From positions 682,001 to 746,000 of the forward strand of contig NZ_CP029642.1 of the NCBI RefSeq assembly GCF_003268655.1: a stretch of 64,000 nucleotides of DNA, read 5' to 3'. Of the stretch, positions 1-9,027 are shown in pieces (position 1 is the stretch's first letter; each line of letters opens with the position of its first letter). The DNA comes from Arthrobacter dokdonellae. Lineage in GTDB: Bacteria > Actinomycetota > Actinomycetes > Actinomycetales > Micrococcaceae. A program made the position numbers and the translations under genes. The notes beneath the pieces are model-generated. The model worked only from the letters and a program-made list of their open reading frames with translations, did not search any database and was not told the DNA's origin.

Positions 1-444
1 AAGGGCACCTCCGGCGTCGTCAAGACAGTGGCCGAGACCGCCGGCGCCGTCACGTATGCCGACGACTCGGCCGTCACCGGCGACCTCGGCAAGGCCGAGC
101 TGAAAGTTGGCGACGCGTACGTTCCCGTCACCGCCGAGGCCGCAGCCAAGGCGGTCGACCAGGCCAAGCCCGTGGCGGGGCGCTCCGCCAACGACCTCTC
201 GCTGAAGCTGGACCGCACCACCACCGTGGCCGGCGCCTACCCGGCCGTCCTGGTTTCCTACGGCGTGTTCTGCGCCCACTACCCGGACGCCAAGACCGTT
301 GACCTGGTGAAGGCCTTCGGCAATTTCGTGGTCGGCGACGCCGGACAGAAGGCTGCCGCCGACGCCGCCAAGAGCGCCCCGCTGTCCGCCGCGCTCGCCG
401 CCAAGGCAAAGGCCTCGATCGACTCCATCACCGTTGCCAAGTAG
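1..444 (+). CDS. pstS: Phosphate ABC transporter substrate-binding protein PstS, C-terminal part
   Basis: The reading frame is open from base 1 and ends at TAG 442-444, so the start lies upstream of the window; about 147 residues are visible. PstS is the extracytoplasmic phosphate receptor of the Pst high-affinity uptake system. The visible part has the PstS-like C-terminal lobe, with a stretch reading YPAVLVSYGVFCAHYPD followed by a helix ending in FGNFVVGDAGQKAAA. The assignment rests strongly on context, because pstC, pstA and pstB follow in the same direction, the first after 30 bases. An internal GTG at 28 opens the frame but is not a likely start. Confidence 0.9.
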   Translation, partial: KGTSGVVKTVAETAGAVTYADDSAVTGDLGKAELKVGDAYVPVTAEAAAKAVDQAKPVAGRSANDLSLKLDRTTTVAGAYPAVLVSYGVFCAHYPDAKTVDLVKAFGNFVVGDAGQKAAADAAKSAPLSAALAAKAKASIDSITVAK

Positions 445-474
445 GCAGCGACAAGCAACGTAGAAGGTACTAGT

Positions 475-1422
475 TTGTCCACCATCAAGCCCGCACCCAA
501 GGCGAGGACACGGCAGGCCGGCTCCGGCCGCACAGGAGACAAGGTGTTCTCCGCCGCTGCGCTCGGCGCCGGCGTGCTGATCGTCGTCGTGCTGTTTGCC
601 GTCGCCATGTTCCTGGTCATCCAGGCCCTGCCGACCTTCAGCGCCGCGCCCGCCGACATCACCGGAGGCAGGGGGTTCGCCTCCTACATCCTTCCCATAG
701 TCGTCGGAACCCTGATTGCAGCGGCCATTGCGCTGGTCATCGCCACGCCGGTGGGGATTGCGGTGGCGTTGTTCATCTCGCACTACGCACCGCGCGGGAT
801 GGCACGCGGGCTGGGCTATGTGGTGGACCTGCTCGCCGCCATTCCCTCGGTCATCTATGGTGCGTGGGGCGCCACGTTTCTGGCGTCCCAGCTGAAGGTG
901 CCGTACCAGTGGCTGGCGGACAACCTTGGCTGGATCCCGATCTTTGCCGGACCCGCGTCCGGCACGGGCAAGACCATCCTGACGGCCGGCATTGTGCTGG
1001 CAGTCATGGTCCTGCCCATCATTGCGTCCCTGGCCCGTGAAATCTTCCTCCAGGCGCCCATGCTGCACCAGGAAGCGGCGTTGGCACTGGGAGCCACCCG
1101 GTGGGAAATGATTCGGATGGCCGTGCTTCCCTTTGCCCGCGGCGGCATTATCAGCGCCGTCATGCTGGGCCTGGGACGGGCCCTGGGCGAAACCATGGCC
1201 GTGGCCCTGGTGCTCTCCTCCGGGCCGTTGATCGCGTCGTTGATCCGCTCCGGCAACCAGACCATCGCCGCCGAGATCGCCCTTAATTTCCCCGAGGCGT
1301 TTGGGCTGCGCCTGCATGAACTCATCGCAGCGGGTCTGGTCCTGTTCCTCATCACCCTGCTGGTGAACATGGTGGCCCGCTGGATCATCAGCCGCCACAA
1401 AGAATTCTCGGGAGCCAACTGA
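475..1422 (+). CDS. pstC: Phosphate ABC transporter permease PstC
   Basis: One of the two membrane subunits that form the phosphate channel of the Pst importer. The 315-residue protein has an N-terminal membrane segment at about residues 25-50 and a typical binding-protein-dependent permease domain with about six membrane segments. The EAA-type loop that docks the ATPase is visible as HQEAALALGATRWEMIR near residue 200, followed by GRALGETMAVAL. The TTG start is chosen because AGAAGG lies 7-12 bases upstream. The TGA stop shares one base with the ATG of pstA (TGATG), suggesting translational coupling. Confidence 0.95.
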   Translation: MSTIKPAPKARTRQAGSGRTGDKVFSAAALGAGVLIVVVLFAVAMFLVIQALPTFSAAPADITGGRGFASYILPIVVGTLIAAAIALVIATPVGIAVALFISHYAPRGMARGLGYVVDLLAAIPSVIYGAWGATFLASQLKVPYQWLADNLGWIPIFAGPASGTGKTILTAGIVLAVMVLPIIASLAREIFLQAPMLHQEAALALGATRWEMIRMAVLPFARGGIISAVMLGLGRALGETMAVALVLSSGPLIASLIRSGNQTIAAEIALNFPEAFGLRLHELIAAGLVLFLITLLVNMVARWIISRHKEFSGAN

Positions 1423-2528
1423 TGGCGACGCTCATGACCGAACGGAAACATTCCGCCCTGACCCGCGGGCGGCTGCCCAAGTACACGCCCTACGTGATTG
1501 CCGGGTCAGCCATTGTGGTGGCCGCAGCCCTCATGGCCCTCGTCGGCTTCAACGTCTTTGGCTGGGCTGTGCTCTCCGCGGTGCTGTTTGCCGCGGGCAA
1601 TGTGGCGGGCACCGCCGTCGTCGAAGGACGCCGCAAGGCCACGGACAGGCTGGCCACCTCCCTGGTGGTGGGCGCGTTCCTGGTGGCCCTGCTGCCGCTG
1701 GTCTCCGTGATCTGGACGGTTTTGGTCAACGGCATACCCGGTCTGTTGAGCCCCGGTTTCCTCGGCACGTCCATGAAGGGCGTCACCGGCGCCATTGACA
1801 ACGCCTCGGTGGCCAACCACACGCCCGTCCTGGGCGGCGTCTACCACGCGCTGCTGGGCTCTGTGCTGATCACCTTGTGGGCGTCGGTGATTTCCGTGCC
1901 CGTGGGCCTGCTGACGGCCATCTACCTGGTCGAATACAGTGCGGACAACAAGTTTTCCAAGGTCATCACCTTCCTGGTGGACGTCATGACCGGCATACCC
2001 TCGATCGTGGCCGGCCTGTTCGCGGCGGCGTTCTTTGGCCTGGTCATGGGGCCGGGGACCAAGACCGGTTTCGTTGCCGCCGTCGCCCTTTCGGTGCTGA
2101 TGATCCCGGTGGTGGTGCGCTCCAGCGAGGAAATGCTCAAGATCGTGCCCAACGAACTCCGCGAGGCCGCTTACGCGCTCGGCGTGCGCAAGTGGCGCAC
2201 CATCCTGAAGGTGGTCATTCCGACGGCGATCTCCGGCATAGCCTCCGGCGTCACCTTGGCGATCGCCCGGGTCATCGGCGAGACCGCGCCGCTACTGGTC
2301 ACCGCAGGCTTTGCGTCCCAAATCAACTCAAACGTTTTTGCCGGGTGGATGGCGTCCCTGCCCACGTTCATCTACACGCAGATCATGACCCCCACCTCGC
2401 CGTCCAACCCCGACCCGTCCGCGCAGCGCGCCTGGGCCGCGGCCCTCCTGCTGATCCTGCTCGTCATGCTCCTGAACCTCGGCGCCCGCCTCGTGGCGCG
2501 CATCTTCGCTCCCAAGACCGGCCGCTAG
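1422..2528 (+). CDS. pstA: Phosphate ABC transporter permease PstA
   Basis: Second channel subunit of the Pst phosphate importer. The protein has 368 residues, longer than the roughly 300 of Escherichia coli PstA because of an N-terminal extension with two extra hydrophobic segments (about residues 22-60), a form common in actinobacteria. The EAA loop is visible as [17 protein letters not shown], followed by [11 protein letters not shown], the PstA counterpart of the PstC motif. It starts at an ATG overlapping the pstC stop by one base; an in-frame ATG at 1434 is an alternative. pstB follows 26 bases downstream. Confidence 0.95.
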   Translation: MATLMTERKHSALTRGRLPKYTPYVIAGSAIVVAAALMALVGFNVFGWAVLSAVLFAAGNVAGTAVVEGRRKATDRLATSLVVGAFLVALLPLVSVIWTVLVNGIPGLLSPGFLGTSMKGVTGAIDNASVANHTPVLGGVYHALLGSVLITLWASVISVPVGLLTAIYLVEYSADNKFSKVITFLVDVMTGIPSIVAGLFAAAFFGLVMGPGTKTGFVAAVALSVLMIPVVVRSSEEMLKIVPNELREAAYALGVRKWRTILKVVIPTAISGIASGVTLAIARVIGETAPLLVTAGFASQINSNVFAGWMASLPTFIYTQIMTPTSPSNPDPSAQRAWAAALLLILLVMLLNLGARLVARIFAPKTGR

Positions 2529-2554
2529 AACCTAAGAAACGGAACTTCACCAAC

Positions 2555-3334
2555 ATGTCCAAACGCATCGACGTCAGCGGGCTGAATGTCTACTACAGCG
2601 ACTTCCTCGCCGTGGAAGACGTCAACATCACCCTTGACGCCAAGTCCGTCACCGCCTTCATCGGCCCCTCGGGCTGTGGCAAGTCCACCTTCCTGCGCAC
2701 CCTGAACCGCATGCACGAGGTCATCCCCGGCGCCCGCGTCGAAGGCCAAGTGCTGCTGGACGGCGACAACCTCTATGCGGACGGCGTGGACCCCGTGACC
2801 GTGCGCAGCCAGATCGGCATGGTGTTCCAGCGGCCCAACCCGTTCCCCACCATGAGCATCCGCGACAACGTCCTTGCCGGCGTGAAGTTGAACAACCGAC
2901 GCATTGCCAAGTCAGACGCCGACGACCTCGTGGAGAAATCCCTCCAAGGCGCCAACCTGTGGAACGAGGTCAAGGACCGCCTGCAGAAGCCCGGCTCCGG
3001 CCTCTCCGGCGGCCAGCAGCAGCGCCTGTGCATTGCCCGCGCCATCGCCGTTTCCCCGGACGTGATCCTCATGGACGAGCCCTGCTCCGCCCTGGATCCC
3101 ATCTCCACGCTCGCCATTGAGGACCTCATCAACGAGCTCAAGGACGAATACACCGTGGTCATCGTCACGCACAACATGCAGCAGGCTGCCCGTGTGTCGG
3201 ACAAGACGGCGTTCTTCAACATCGCCGGCACGGGCAAGCCCGGCAGGCTGATCGAGTTTGCCGAGACCGCCACCATCTTCAACAACCCGGGTCAGAAGTC
3301 CACCGAGGACTACGTCTCCGGCCGCTTCGGGTAG
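2555..3334 (+). CDS. pstB: Phosphate ABC transporter ATP-binding protein PstB
   Basis: ATPase that drives phosphate import through PstCA at the inner face of the membrane. The 259-residue protein has every hallmark of PstB: Walker [10 protein letters not shown], the FQRPNPFP motif typical of PstB Q-loops, signature SGGQQQR and Walker [14 protein letters not shown], then the switch histidine in VTHNMQQA. The frame is open further upstream through pstA, but family length and the purine-rich GAAACGGAA support the ATG at 2555. It is the last gene of the visible pst cluster; no phoU follows, and the next genes are convergent. Confidence 0.97.
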   Translation: MSKRIDVSGLNVYYSDFLAVEDVNITLDAKSVTAFIGPSGCGKSTFLRTLNRMHEVIPGARVEGQVLLDGDNLYADGVDPVTVRSQIGMVFQRPNPFPTMSIRDNVLAGVKLNNRRIAKSDADDLVEKSLQGANLWNEVKDRLQKPGSGLSGGQQQRLCIARAIAVSPDVILMDEPCSALDPISTLAIEDLINELKDEYTVVIVTHNMQQAARVSDKTAFFNIAGTGKPGRLIEFAETATIFNNPGQKSTEDYVSGRFG

Positions 3335-3352
3335 CCTCCCCTCGTTGACATT

Positions 3353-3437
3353 CGAGATAACCACCTCTCCGGAACGCTCCGGCAGGTGGTTATCTCGAAC
3401 CTCGACTGTCTTTGGGGTGGTGATCTCGAACCTCGAC
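3353..3437. terminator. Inverted repeat plus 22-base direct repeat between convergent pstB and PiT genes
   Basis: The arms at 3353-3366 and 3384-3397 (cgagataaccacct and its exact reverse complement) form a 14-bp stem, which could act as a bidirectional terminator between the two convergent phosphate operons. There is no clear T run. The right arm is also the start of a 22-base sequence at 3385-3406 that recurs with one mismatch at 3416-3437, 31 bases later. The terminator role is inferred from position. Confidence 0.5.
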
Positions 3438-3445
3438 GAGGCTGG

Positions 3446-4456
3446 TCAGGCTAGGGGCGACAACGCCAGGAAAAACAGCGCCCCGAGGAACGCGCAGGCA
3501 AACGGGGTGGCCACCCACATCCACACGATCCGGCCCAGGACACGGCCGTTGGCCACGGAGAAGCGCTGGTTCCGCCCGGCCCCGGCGATGGCCGAGGTCA
3601 CTGTGTGCGTGGTGGACAGCGGCAGTGCCAGGCCGATGGCACCAACAAACAGCAGCGCCGCGGCCACGATCTGCGCCACAAAGCCGCGCATGGGGTCCAC
3701 CCGAACCAGCCGGTGGCCCAGGGTGTAGGAAATCCGCCACCCACCGGCCAGCGTTCCCGCGGTCAGGGCGACGGCGGTGAAGACCGGCACCCACGCCGGC
3801 GTCGCGCCCTCCGTGCCCAAGCCGGCGGCCAAAAGGGCAAACAGGACAACCGCCGTCGTGCGCTGGCCATCCTGGAGGCCGTGCCCAAACGCCACGGCGG
3901 CCCCGGCCACGGACTGGGCCTGGCGCGTCCGCCGGAACACCTGCCCCGGCGCCGTGTTCCGGAACGCCCAGGACGTGGGATAGACGGCCAGGAAGCCAAG
4001 CACGAACGCGATCACGGGGGAGACGAGCAGGGGCAGCACGACCAGTGCCAGCAGCGTGCCGTTGATGCCCTGCAGCGGCGGACGGCCCAGCAGTGCGGCC
4101 CCCAGCGAGGCACCCACGAGCCCGCTGATCAGCGCATGCGTGGACGATGACGGATAGCCGCGCCACCACTGGTGCACACCCCACAGGCACGCCCCCAGGA
4201 GGCCCGCGAGCAGCAGGATCAGCCCGGTGCGGCCCGGCGGCACCGTGAACAGGCGGCCGGCGAACGCGGCCACCAGGAACGCGCTCAGCAGCGCGCCAAG
4301 GCAATTGAACAGTCCGGCGAGCAGCACCGCCAGCGTGGGCGTCAGGGCGCGGGTGCGCACGGAAAGGGCGACGGCGGAGGAGACATCGCGGAAGCCGTTG
4401 AGGAACGCGAAGCCCGCCGCCGCAACGATGACGGCGGCGAGCAGAAACCCCACCAA
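3446..4456 (-). CDS. pit: PiT-family low-affinity inorganic phosphate permease
   Basis: Integral membrane phosphate:cation symporter of the PiT family, about 335 residues with roughly ten membrane segments. The two PiT signature halves are present: an N-terminal GFAFLNGFRDVSSAVALS and a C-terminal LPLSTTHTVTSAIAGAG, with the central SSSTHALISGLVGAS repeat. Translation starts at TTG 4456 or, one codon later, GTG 4453, immediately after the stop of the DUF47 gene. That DUF47-PiT pairing is a recurrent two-gene unit. It faces the pst cluster, so two phosphate uptake systems meet tail to tail. Confidence 0.93.
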   Translation of the reverse strand: MVGFLLAAVIVAAAGFAFLNGFRDVSSAVALSVRTRALTPTLAVLLAGLFNCLGALLSAFLVAAFAGRLFTVPPGRTGLILLLAGLLGACLWGVHQWWRGYPSSSTHALISGLVGASLGAALLGRPPLQGINGTLLALVVLPLLVSPVIAFVLGFLAVYPTSWAFRNTAPGQVFRRTRQAQSVAGAAVAFGHGLQDGQRTTAVVLFALLAAGLGTEGATPAWVPVFTAVALTAGTLAGGWRISYTLGHRLVRVDPMRGFVAQIVAAALLFVGAIGLALPLSTTHTVTSAIAGAGRNQRFSVANGRVLGRIVWMWVATPFACAFLGALFFLALSPLA

Positions 4457-4458
4457 GG

Positions 4459-5076
4459 TCAGGATTCCTTGACGATGATGCTGCCAACCTGGGTGGCGAC
4501 GGCGCGCATTTTGGTGCTGGCGGCGGCGAACTGGTCGGCGACACCACGGTACTTGGCGAAGCTGGCGGGGCTGTGGTTTTCCAGCAGTTCGGCCACGAGG
4601 ACGCGGTGCGTGTGGTCGGCGCGCTTGGCCAGGCGCAGGATCTCCAGCCAGTAGTCCTCGAGCGAGTCAAGGTCGTTCAGGGCCTTCATGGCCGCTACCG
4701 TCAGCTCGGCCTGCCGGGAGACGATCTCCAGCTGGTCCGCGCCGCGGGCCGGGATGCGCTCCAAGGTGTACAGCTCGATGAATTCCGCCGCGCCGGTGAG
4801 GATCTCCGATGTTTCGTGGAGCAGCCTGCCCAGGGCGTACAGGTCCTCGCGGGGGAGCGGGTTGATGAAGCTGGTGCGCATGGTGGTCAGCAGGGTGGAA
4901 AATTGGGCGGTCGCCGTGCCCTCGTGCTGGCGCATGGTCTCGGCCAACGCGGGGAAATCACCGCGGCGCGCTCCCAGCAGTTCGGCCAGCGTCTGGGTGC
5001 CTGCCAGCACCTGTCCGGCCATGAGAACCAGACTGTCCAGCCCGGCAGTCTCGTGGCGGAAGAAGCGCAACTTCAC
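4459..5076 (-). CDS. DUF47 family PhoU-like protein
   Basis: All-helical cytoplasmic protein of the DUF47/PhoU-like family, which typically accompanies and probably regulates PiT phosphate permeases. It has 205 residues from a GTG at 5076; the start is chosen because family members begin M/V-K-L-R-F-F and an AAAGG lies about 10 bases upstream. The frame is open to 5112 but without support. Typical features include a first helix ending DSLVLMAGQVLAG and a Glu/Asp-rich helical bundle. The stop is directly before the permease start, so the genes are co-translated. Confidence 0.88.
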   Translation of the reverse strand: MKLRFFRHETAGLDSLVLMAGQVLAGTQTLAELLGARRGDFPALAETMRQHEGTATAQFSTLLTTMRTSFINPLPREDLYALGRLLHETSEILTGAAEFIELYTLERIPARGADQLEIVSRQAELTVAAMKALNDLDSLEDYWLEILRLAKRADHTHRVLVAELLENHSPASFAKYRGVADQFAAASTKMRAVATQVGSIIVKES

Positions 5077-5114
5077 TCGGGGCGGCCTTTGTCTGGGTGG
5101 AAATCCGGGCAAAA

Positions 5115-5206
5115 AAGTGGTGTCGAACCGGGAGCGCCTCTCGGCACAGGGCCGCTCGAAGCGGCAATAAAATGGAGCCCGGGGGTTCCGCAGTTCGACA
5201 CCACTT
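5115..5206. repeat. Nested inverted repeat upstream of the DUF47-PiT operon
   Basis: Exact 14-base arms aagtggtgtcgaac (5115-5128) and gttcgacaccactt (5193-5206) enclose 64 bases, and inside them lies a second small hairpin, gccgct-cga-agcggc at 5151-5165. It sits in the 231-base gap between the DUF47 gene and the convergently read end of the next gene. It could be an operator, a terminator of the upstream gene or a mobile palindromic element. Its arms share the ggtg...tcgaac core with the repeat at 3385-3437. Confidence 0.55.
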
Positions 5207-5307
5207 TCAGTGTTCTACGTTGGGTCCCTGCTGTCAACCGGACCCTGTGGACTGCGCATTCAGCCCTTGCGGTACAGGGGGCGCGGCCACAAAGCGGGTG
5301 CGCAACT

Positions 5308-5955
5308 TTAGTCGAGTTCACCCTTGCGCCACGACGCCGCGGCACCTTCAAGGTCTTCGGCCGTGCGCACCAGCTGATGGGCCTTCTTGTTCAATGCCTG
5401 TGCGTGTTCCGGGTGCGCGGACTTGCGGTCCACGGCCACGGAGGCCTGCCCCAGCGCCACCACGCGGCAGAACGCGGCAGAGCGTTCCAGCGCAACGTCG
5501 AAGTCGCCGTCGAACGCGCCGGAGAGGATGGCGTCCGCCATGGTGGTGATCTCCTCGGCTCCCGGAGGTTCCGCGACGCCGGCGACTGCGTTGGCCACCT
5601 GCGCCCGGTGCTGGCCGGCCCGGAAAAAGATGCTGATGCCCTCCGGATCCCGCAACGTGGCGGCACGCAGGGCATACAGCCGCCACAGGGCGCCGGGCAG
5701 CGAACGGGCGGGGCTTGCCGCCCACATCTCGGCAATGGCTTCCAGGCCCTGGCGGTCCGCGAGCTTGACCAGACGCTTGGTGATCGCGGGGTCGTTGCTC
5801 TCCCGGCCGCCGCGGACCAGCGCGCGGGCGGCAAGATGCGCCGCCTCGGACACGCGGGCGGGGTCGGTTCCGCCGGTGAACGGCTCAAAGTCTGCCGGTG
5901 CAAAGGGCAGTGGCTTGTGCGGTCGGGGTGCTCGGTTGCCTGGTCCTTCGTTCAT
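5308..5955 (-). CDS. Conserved hypothetical protein, 215 residues
   Basis: A protein of unknown function. It is soluble and mostly helical, with an N-terminal proline-rich tail (PRPHKPLPFAPADFEPF) and a body rich in Ala, Arg and Glu. No membrane segment, signal peptide or catalytic motif is evident. Coding is supported by strong third-position GC bias, by the length of the frame, and by the lack of another plausible gene here. Similar proteins of about this size appear to be common in actinobacteria, but I cannot assign a function. It reads away from the tRNA-Lys. Confidence 0.7.
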   Translation of the reverse strand: MNEGPGNRAPRPHKPLPFAPADFEPFTGGTDPARVSEAAHLAARALVRGGRESNDPAITKRLVKLADRQGLEAIAEMWAASPARSLPGALWRLYALRAATLRDPEGISIFFRAGQHRAQVANAVAGVAEPPGAEEITTMADAILSGAFDGDFDVALERSAAFCRVVALGQASVAVDRKSAHPEHAQALNKKAHQLVRTAEDLEGAAASWRKGELD

Positions 5956-6102
5956 GATCCGACACTACGCCAGCTGCGCGGCAGGGTCGAGGAAGCAGGC
6001 AGGGCCGCCGGAGGCAGCGGTGAAATTGCCATCGGGCGCCCGCCGTGCGGTAGTCTGAATTCCGACAACTTTTCCTCTCGCGGAAGGGTTGTCAGCAGGA
6101 AC

Positions 6103-6175
6103 GGGCCTTTAGCTCAGTTGGTAGAGCATCGGACTTTTAATCCGTGGGTCATGGGTTCGAGCCCCATAGGGCCCA
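6103..6175 (+). tRNA. tRNA-Lys (anticodon TTT)
   Basis: The 73-base cloverleaf folds completely: acceptor GGGCCTT pairs with AGGGCCC, the D arm carries AGTTGGTA, the anticodon loop is CTTTTAA and the T loop is TTCGAGC. The discriminator is A and the CCA end is not encoded. Confidence 0.98.
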
Positions 6176-6184
6176 CCTTGGAAA

Positions 6185-6233
6185 AACCGCAGGTCAGAAC
6201 CCGGCAACGGGTTACGGCCTGCGGTTCTTTTTT
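6185..6233 (+). terminator. Intrinsic terminator after tRNA-Lys
   Basis: AACCGCAGG at 6185-6193 pairs with CCTGCGGTT at 6218-6226, and a C plus six T residues follow directly. This is a classical rho-independent terminator ten bases downstream of the tRNA. Confidence 0.85.
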
Positions 6234-6279
6234 GCCCGCACGGCCCGGAGCGCCCTGCCCGGAATGGCAGGATGGATGC

Positions 6280-7113
6280 ATGACCTCCACAGCACCAGCA
6301 CTTGCCCTGACCATTGCCGGCTCCGAAGCGACCGGCGGCGCCGGCGCCCAGGCGGACCTGAAGACGTTCCAGGAGCTGGGCGTCTTTGGCATCGTCAATC
6401 TCACCTGCATCGTCTCCTTCGATCCGACGGACCACTGGAATCACCGCTTTGTGCCGGTGGACCAGCAGGTCATCGCGGACCAGCTGGAGGCAACCACCGC
6501 CGCCTATGGCTCCACTTCCGGCGCGCCCACCGTGCTGGAGACCGTGAAGATCGGCATGCTGGGCAGCCCGGCGACCATCGGCACCGTGGAAACGGCGCTC
6601 AAGGCGGCCAACTTCAAGAACGTGGTGCTGGATCCTGTGCTGATCTGCAAGGGCCAGGAACCGGGCCACGCCCTGGACACCGACCAGGCGCTCAAGGCCC
6701 AAATCCTGCCCCTTGCCACCTTCGTCACGCCCAACCACTTTGAGGCGGAGTCACTCTCCGGCCTGGCCATCAACACCGTTGAGGACCTCAAGGCCGCCGC
6801 CCGGAAGATCCATGAGCTCAGCGGTGCAACCGTGCTCGCCAAGGGCGGGGTGCGGCTGGAAGGCGAGGACGCCGTCGACGTCTTCTTTGACGGTGAAACG
6901 CTGGAGGTCCTGTCCGCGCCCAAGGTGGGCGAGGCGGCCGTCTCCGGCGCGGGATGCTCCCTGGCCGCGGCCGTCACGGCGGAACTGGCCAAGGGCGCCA
7001 CGCCCCTGGAAGCCGCCCGGACGGCCAAGGCCTTTGTCACCGAGGGCATCAGGAACCGCGTGGTTTCCGGGGCCCCTTTCACGGCGCTGTGGCAGGGCGG
7101 CGCGGGCCGCTAA
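6280..7113 (+). CDS. pdxK: Pyridoxal/pyridoxine kinase of the ThiD-like fold
   Basis: Ribokinase-fold kinase of 277 residues. Family-wide it could phosphorylate hydroxymethylpyrimidine (ThiD) or pyridoxal. Here the details favour the dual-cysteine pyridoxal kinases typified by Bacillus subtilis PdxK. The sequence has FDPTDHWNH after strand 3, a lid cysteine in DPVLICKG (Cys123) and SGAGC (Cys226) where other ribokinase-fold enzymes have GAGD. The N-terminus [19 protein letters not shown] binds the substrate ring. The start ATG at 6280 fits family length; the frame is open far upstream through the tRNA without coding sense. No thiamin genes are adjacent, which also favours vitamin B6 salvage. 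Confidence 0.85.
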   Translation: MTSTAPALALTIAGSEATGGAGAQADLKTFQELGVFGIVNLTCIVSFDPTDHWNHRFVPVDQQVIADQLEATTAAYGSTSGAPTVLETVKIGMLGSPATIGTVETALKAANFKNVVLDPVLICKGQEPGHALDTDQALKAQILPLATFVTPNHFEAESLSGLAINTVEDLKAAARKIHELSGATVLAKGGVRLEGEDAVDVFFDGETLEVLSAPKVGEAAVSGAGCSLAAAVTAELAKGATPLEAARTAKAFVTEGIRNRVVSGAPFTALWQGGAGR

Positions 7114-7155
7114 GGGCCTGTTGCCAGCGCCCCGGCATTGTGCCAAGCTCACCTT

Positions 7156-7506
7156 ATGAGTGATGAAACAGCCGGGCGCGGCGACGCAGTTAAAGGCGAC
7201 GCATTCGAAGCAGATGTGACCATGACCCGCAACGACGCCCGGCACCGGTACGAGCTGCACGTGGGCCCGGAACTGGGCGTCATCATCCTCTTCCAGGAAC
7301 TGCCCGGACACATCGACCTCATCCACACCGAAACCCAGGACGGCTTCGAGGGCCGCGGGCTGGCCAAGGTGCTGGCACGGTACGCCCTGGACGACGTGGT
7401 GGCCTCCGGCAAGCGCATCATCCCGCACTGCCCGTACGTGGCCCGGTTCGTGGAGAAGAACCCGGAGCTGTACACCCAGTACACCGATCTCCCGGCCGAG
7501 CTGTAG
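7156..7506 (+). CDS. Small GNAT-fold N-acetyltransferase (COG2388 type)
   Basis: A 116-residue protein of the minimal GNAT acetyltransferase family related to YjdJ. The acetyl-CoA site is visible as TQDGFEGRGLAKVLARYALD, with the typical ending IIPHCPYVARFVEKNPEL. Substrates of this family are unknown. The ATG at 7156 is preferred over a frame opening at 7138. The TAG stop is immediately followed by the GTG of the SDR gene, so the two are probably co-transcribed. Confidence 0.88.
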   Translation: MSDETAGRGDAVKGDAFEADVTMTRNDARHRYELHVGPELGVIILFQELPGHIDLIHTETQDGFEGRGLAKVLARYALDDVVASGKRIIPHCPYVARFVEKNPELYTQYTDLPAEL

Positions 7507-8268
7507 GTGGCGCGCAGCACCGCACTTGTCACCGGCGCCACGTCCGGGCTCGGCGCCGAGTTCGCCCGGCAGCTGGCGAGGTCCCAGCACAATCTGGTGC
7601 TCGTGGCGCGCGACGTTTCCCGGCTCGAGGCGAAGGCGGCCCGGCTGCGCCAGGACTTCGGTGGGGACGTGGAGGTCCTGCCCGCCGACCTGTTGACGGA
7701 CGACGGCGTTGCCTCCGTCGCCGCCCGGCTGGCGGACCGCGGGCGGCCCGTTGAGCTGCTCGTGAACAATGCGGGCTTTGGCCTGGTGACGGCGTTTGAG
7801 GACAGCACGGCCGCGGAGGAAACGGACCACCTGCGGATCCTGGTCCGCACGCCCATGCAGCTGATGCACGCGGCGCTTGAACCCATGCTGGAACGCGGCA
7901 GCGGGCGGATCATCAACGTGTCCAGCGTCGCCGGCTTCATTCCCCGCGGCTCGTACGGCGCCGCCAAGGCCTGGGGCATCAGCTTCAGCCGCTTCGCCAA
8001 CCTGCGCTACGGTCCCCGCGGCGTCCATGTGATGGCGCTCTGCCCGGGATTTGTGCACACGGAATTCCACCGGCGGATGGGCGCCAACCTGGGGCGCATT
8101 CCGAAGTGGATGTGGCTAAACCCGGACCAGGTGGTGCGTGAGGGGCTGGCAGACTCCGCCCGCGGCAAGTCCGTGTCCATCCCGTCGCGGCGCTACTCCA
8201 CGCTCATTGCGCTCAGCCGGCTGGTTCCCGACAGGCTGGCGGCAGCCGCGGGCAGCCGCGGACGGTGA
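7507..8268 (+). CDS. Short-chain dehydrogenase/reductase
   Basis: Classical SDR-family NAD(P)-dependent oxidoreductase of 253 residues. The cofactor motif TGATSGLG is at about residues 9-16, NNAG at 87-90, and the catalytic Ser140, Tyr150 and Lys154 stand in VSSVAGFIPRGSYGAAK. An Arg after the second strand (VARD) suggests NADP preference. The substrate cannot be told from sequence. The GTG start follows directly on the stop of the acetyltransferase gene. Confidence 0.92.
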   Translation: MARSTALVTGATSGLGAEFARQLARSQHNLVLVARDVSRLEAKAARLRQDFGGDVEVLPADLLTDDGVASVAARLADRGRPVELLVNNAGFGLVTAFEDSTAAEETDHLRILVRTPMQLMHAALEPMLERGSGRIINVSSVAGFIPRGSYGAAKAWGISFSRFANLRYGPRGVHVMALCPGFVHTEFHRRMGANLGRIPKWMWLNPDQVVREGLADSARGKSVSIPSRRYSTLIALSRLVPDRLAAAAGSRGR

Positions 8269-8297
8269 GGGGGGGCGGCCTGACGCGCCGGCGCCCG

Positions 8298-9017
8298 TCA
8301 CCGTGTAATGGCGAGCTTGCGTGCCACGACGAGTTTTGATGTGGCGTCGAGGGACTGGTTGTGGGCGCGTGCATAGGAACGCAGCAGCGCGAAGGCATCG
8401 TCAATGCTGGCGTTGGCCGTGTGGGCTATGACGCCCTTGGCCTGCTCAATGACGATCCTGCTGTTGAGCGCCCGCTGGAGCTGCTCGTTGACAATGGTGC
8501 TTTCACGCAGGGCCCGCTCCTGCAGGAGGCTGACGGTGGCGACGTCCGCGAAAGCCTGGGCGATCGCGGCGTCTTCCGCGCTGAGCGGGCCGGCTTCCTG
8601 CCGGAACAGGTTCAGGGCGCCTATCGTGTGGCCGCGCAGCCGCATCGGGACGGCGTGCAGCGAGTTGAATCCCTGCGACAGCGCGGCAGCCTGGAACTGC
8701 GGCCACCGGGACGCGTCGGCGGCAATGTCGTGGACGGCGACGGGGGCGCCGCTCAGGTAGCAGTCAACGCACGGGCCCGCACCGGCTTCCAGTTGAAGCA
8801 CCTCCACCAGCTGGCTCTTCTCGCTCGTTGAGGCCATGAGCTGCAGGTCCCCGGCGGGGTCGGCGAGCAGCAGCCCTGCCGCCGTGGCGTCGAGAAGCGA
8901 GACCGATTCGTCAACGAGGGTGTGGAGCAGGTCGATGACGTCGTAGTCGACCACCAGGGTGTCCGCGATCTTGACGAAGGCGGCACTCACGCGCCCGGCG
9001 CGGCTTTGGATGGCCAT
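8298..9017 (-). CDS. GAF-ANTAR transcription antitermination regulator
   Basis: A 239-residue regulator with an N-terminal GAF sensor (about residues 15-165, with GPCVDCYLSG and the domain end IGALNLF) and a C-terminal ANTAR domain (about 178-235, RIVIEQAKGVIAHTANASIDDAFALLRSYA). ANTAR domains bind paired RNA hairpins and prevent transcription termination, and GAF-ANTAR proteins are abundant in actinobacteria. The two cysteines in the GAF domain could bind a ligand or sense redox, which is inference. It lies 10 bases downstream of a second GAF-ANTAR gene and probably forms an operon with it. Confidence 0.92.
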   Translation of the reverse strand: MAIQSRAGRVSAAFVKIADTLVVDYDVIDLLHTLVDESVSLLDATAAGLLLADPAGDLQLMASTSEKSQLVEVLQLEAGAGPCVDCYLSGAPVAVHDIAADASRWPQFQAAALSQGFNSLHAVPMRLRGHTIGALNLFRQEAGPLSAEDAAIAQAFADVATVSLLQERALRESTIVNEQLQRALNSRIVIEQAKGVIAHTANASIDDAFALLRSYARAHNQSLDATSKLVVARKLAITR

Positions 9018-9027
9018 AATCGAAATT

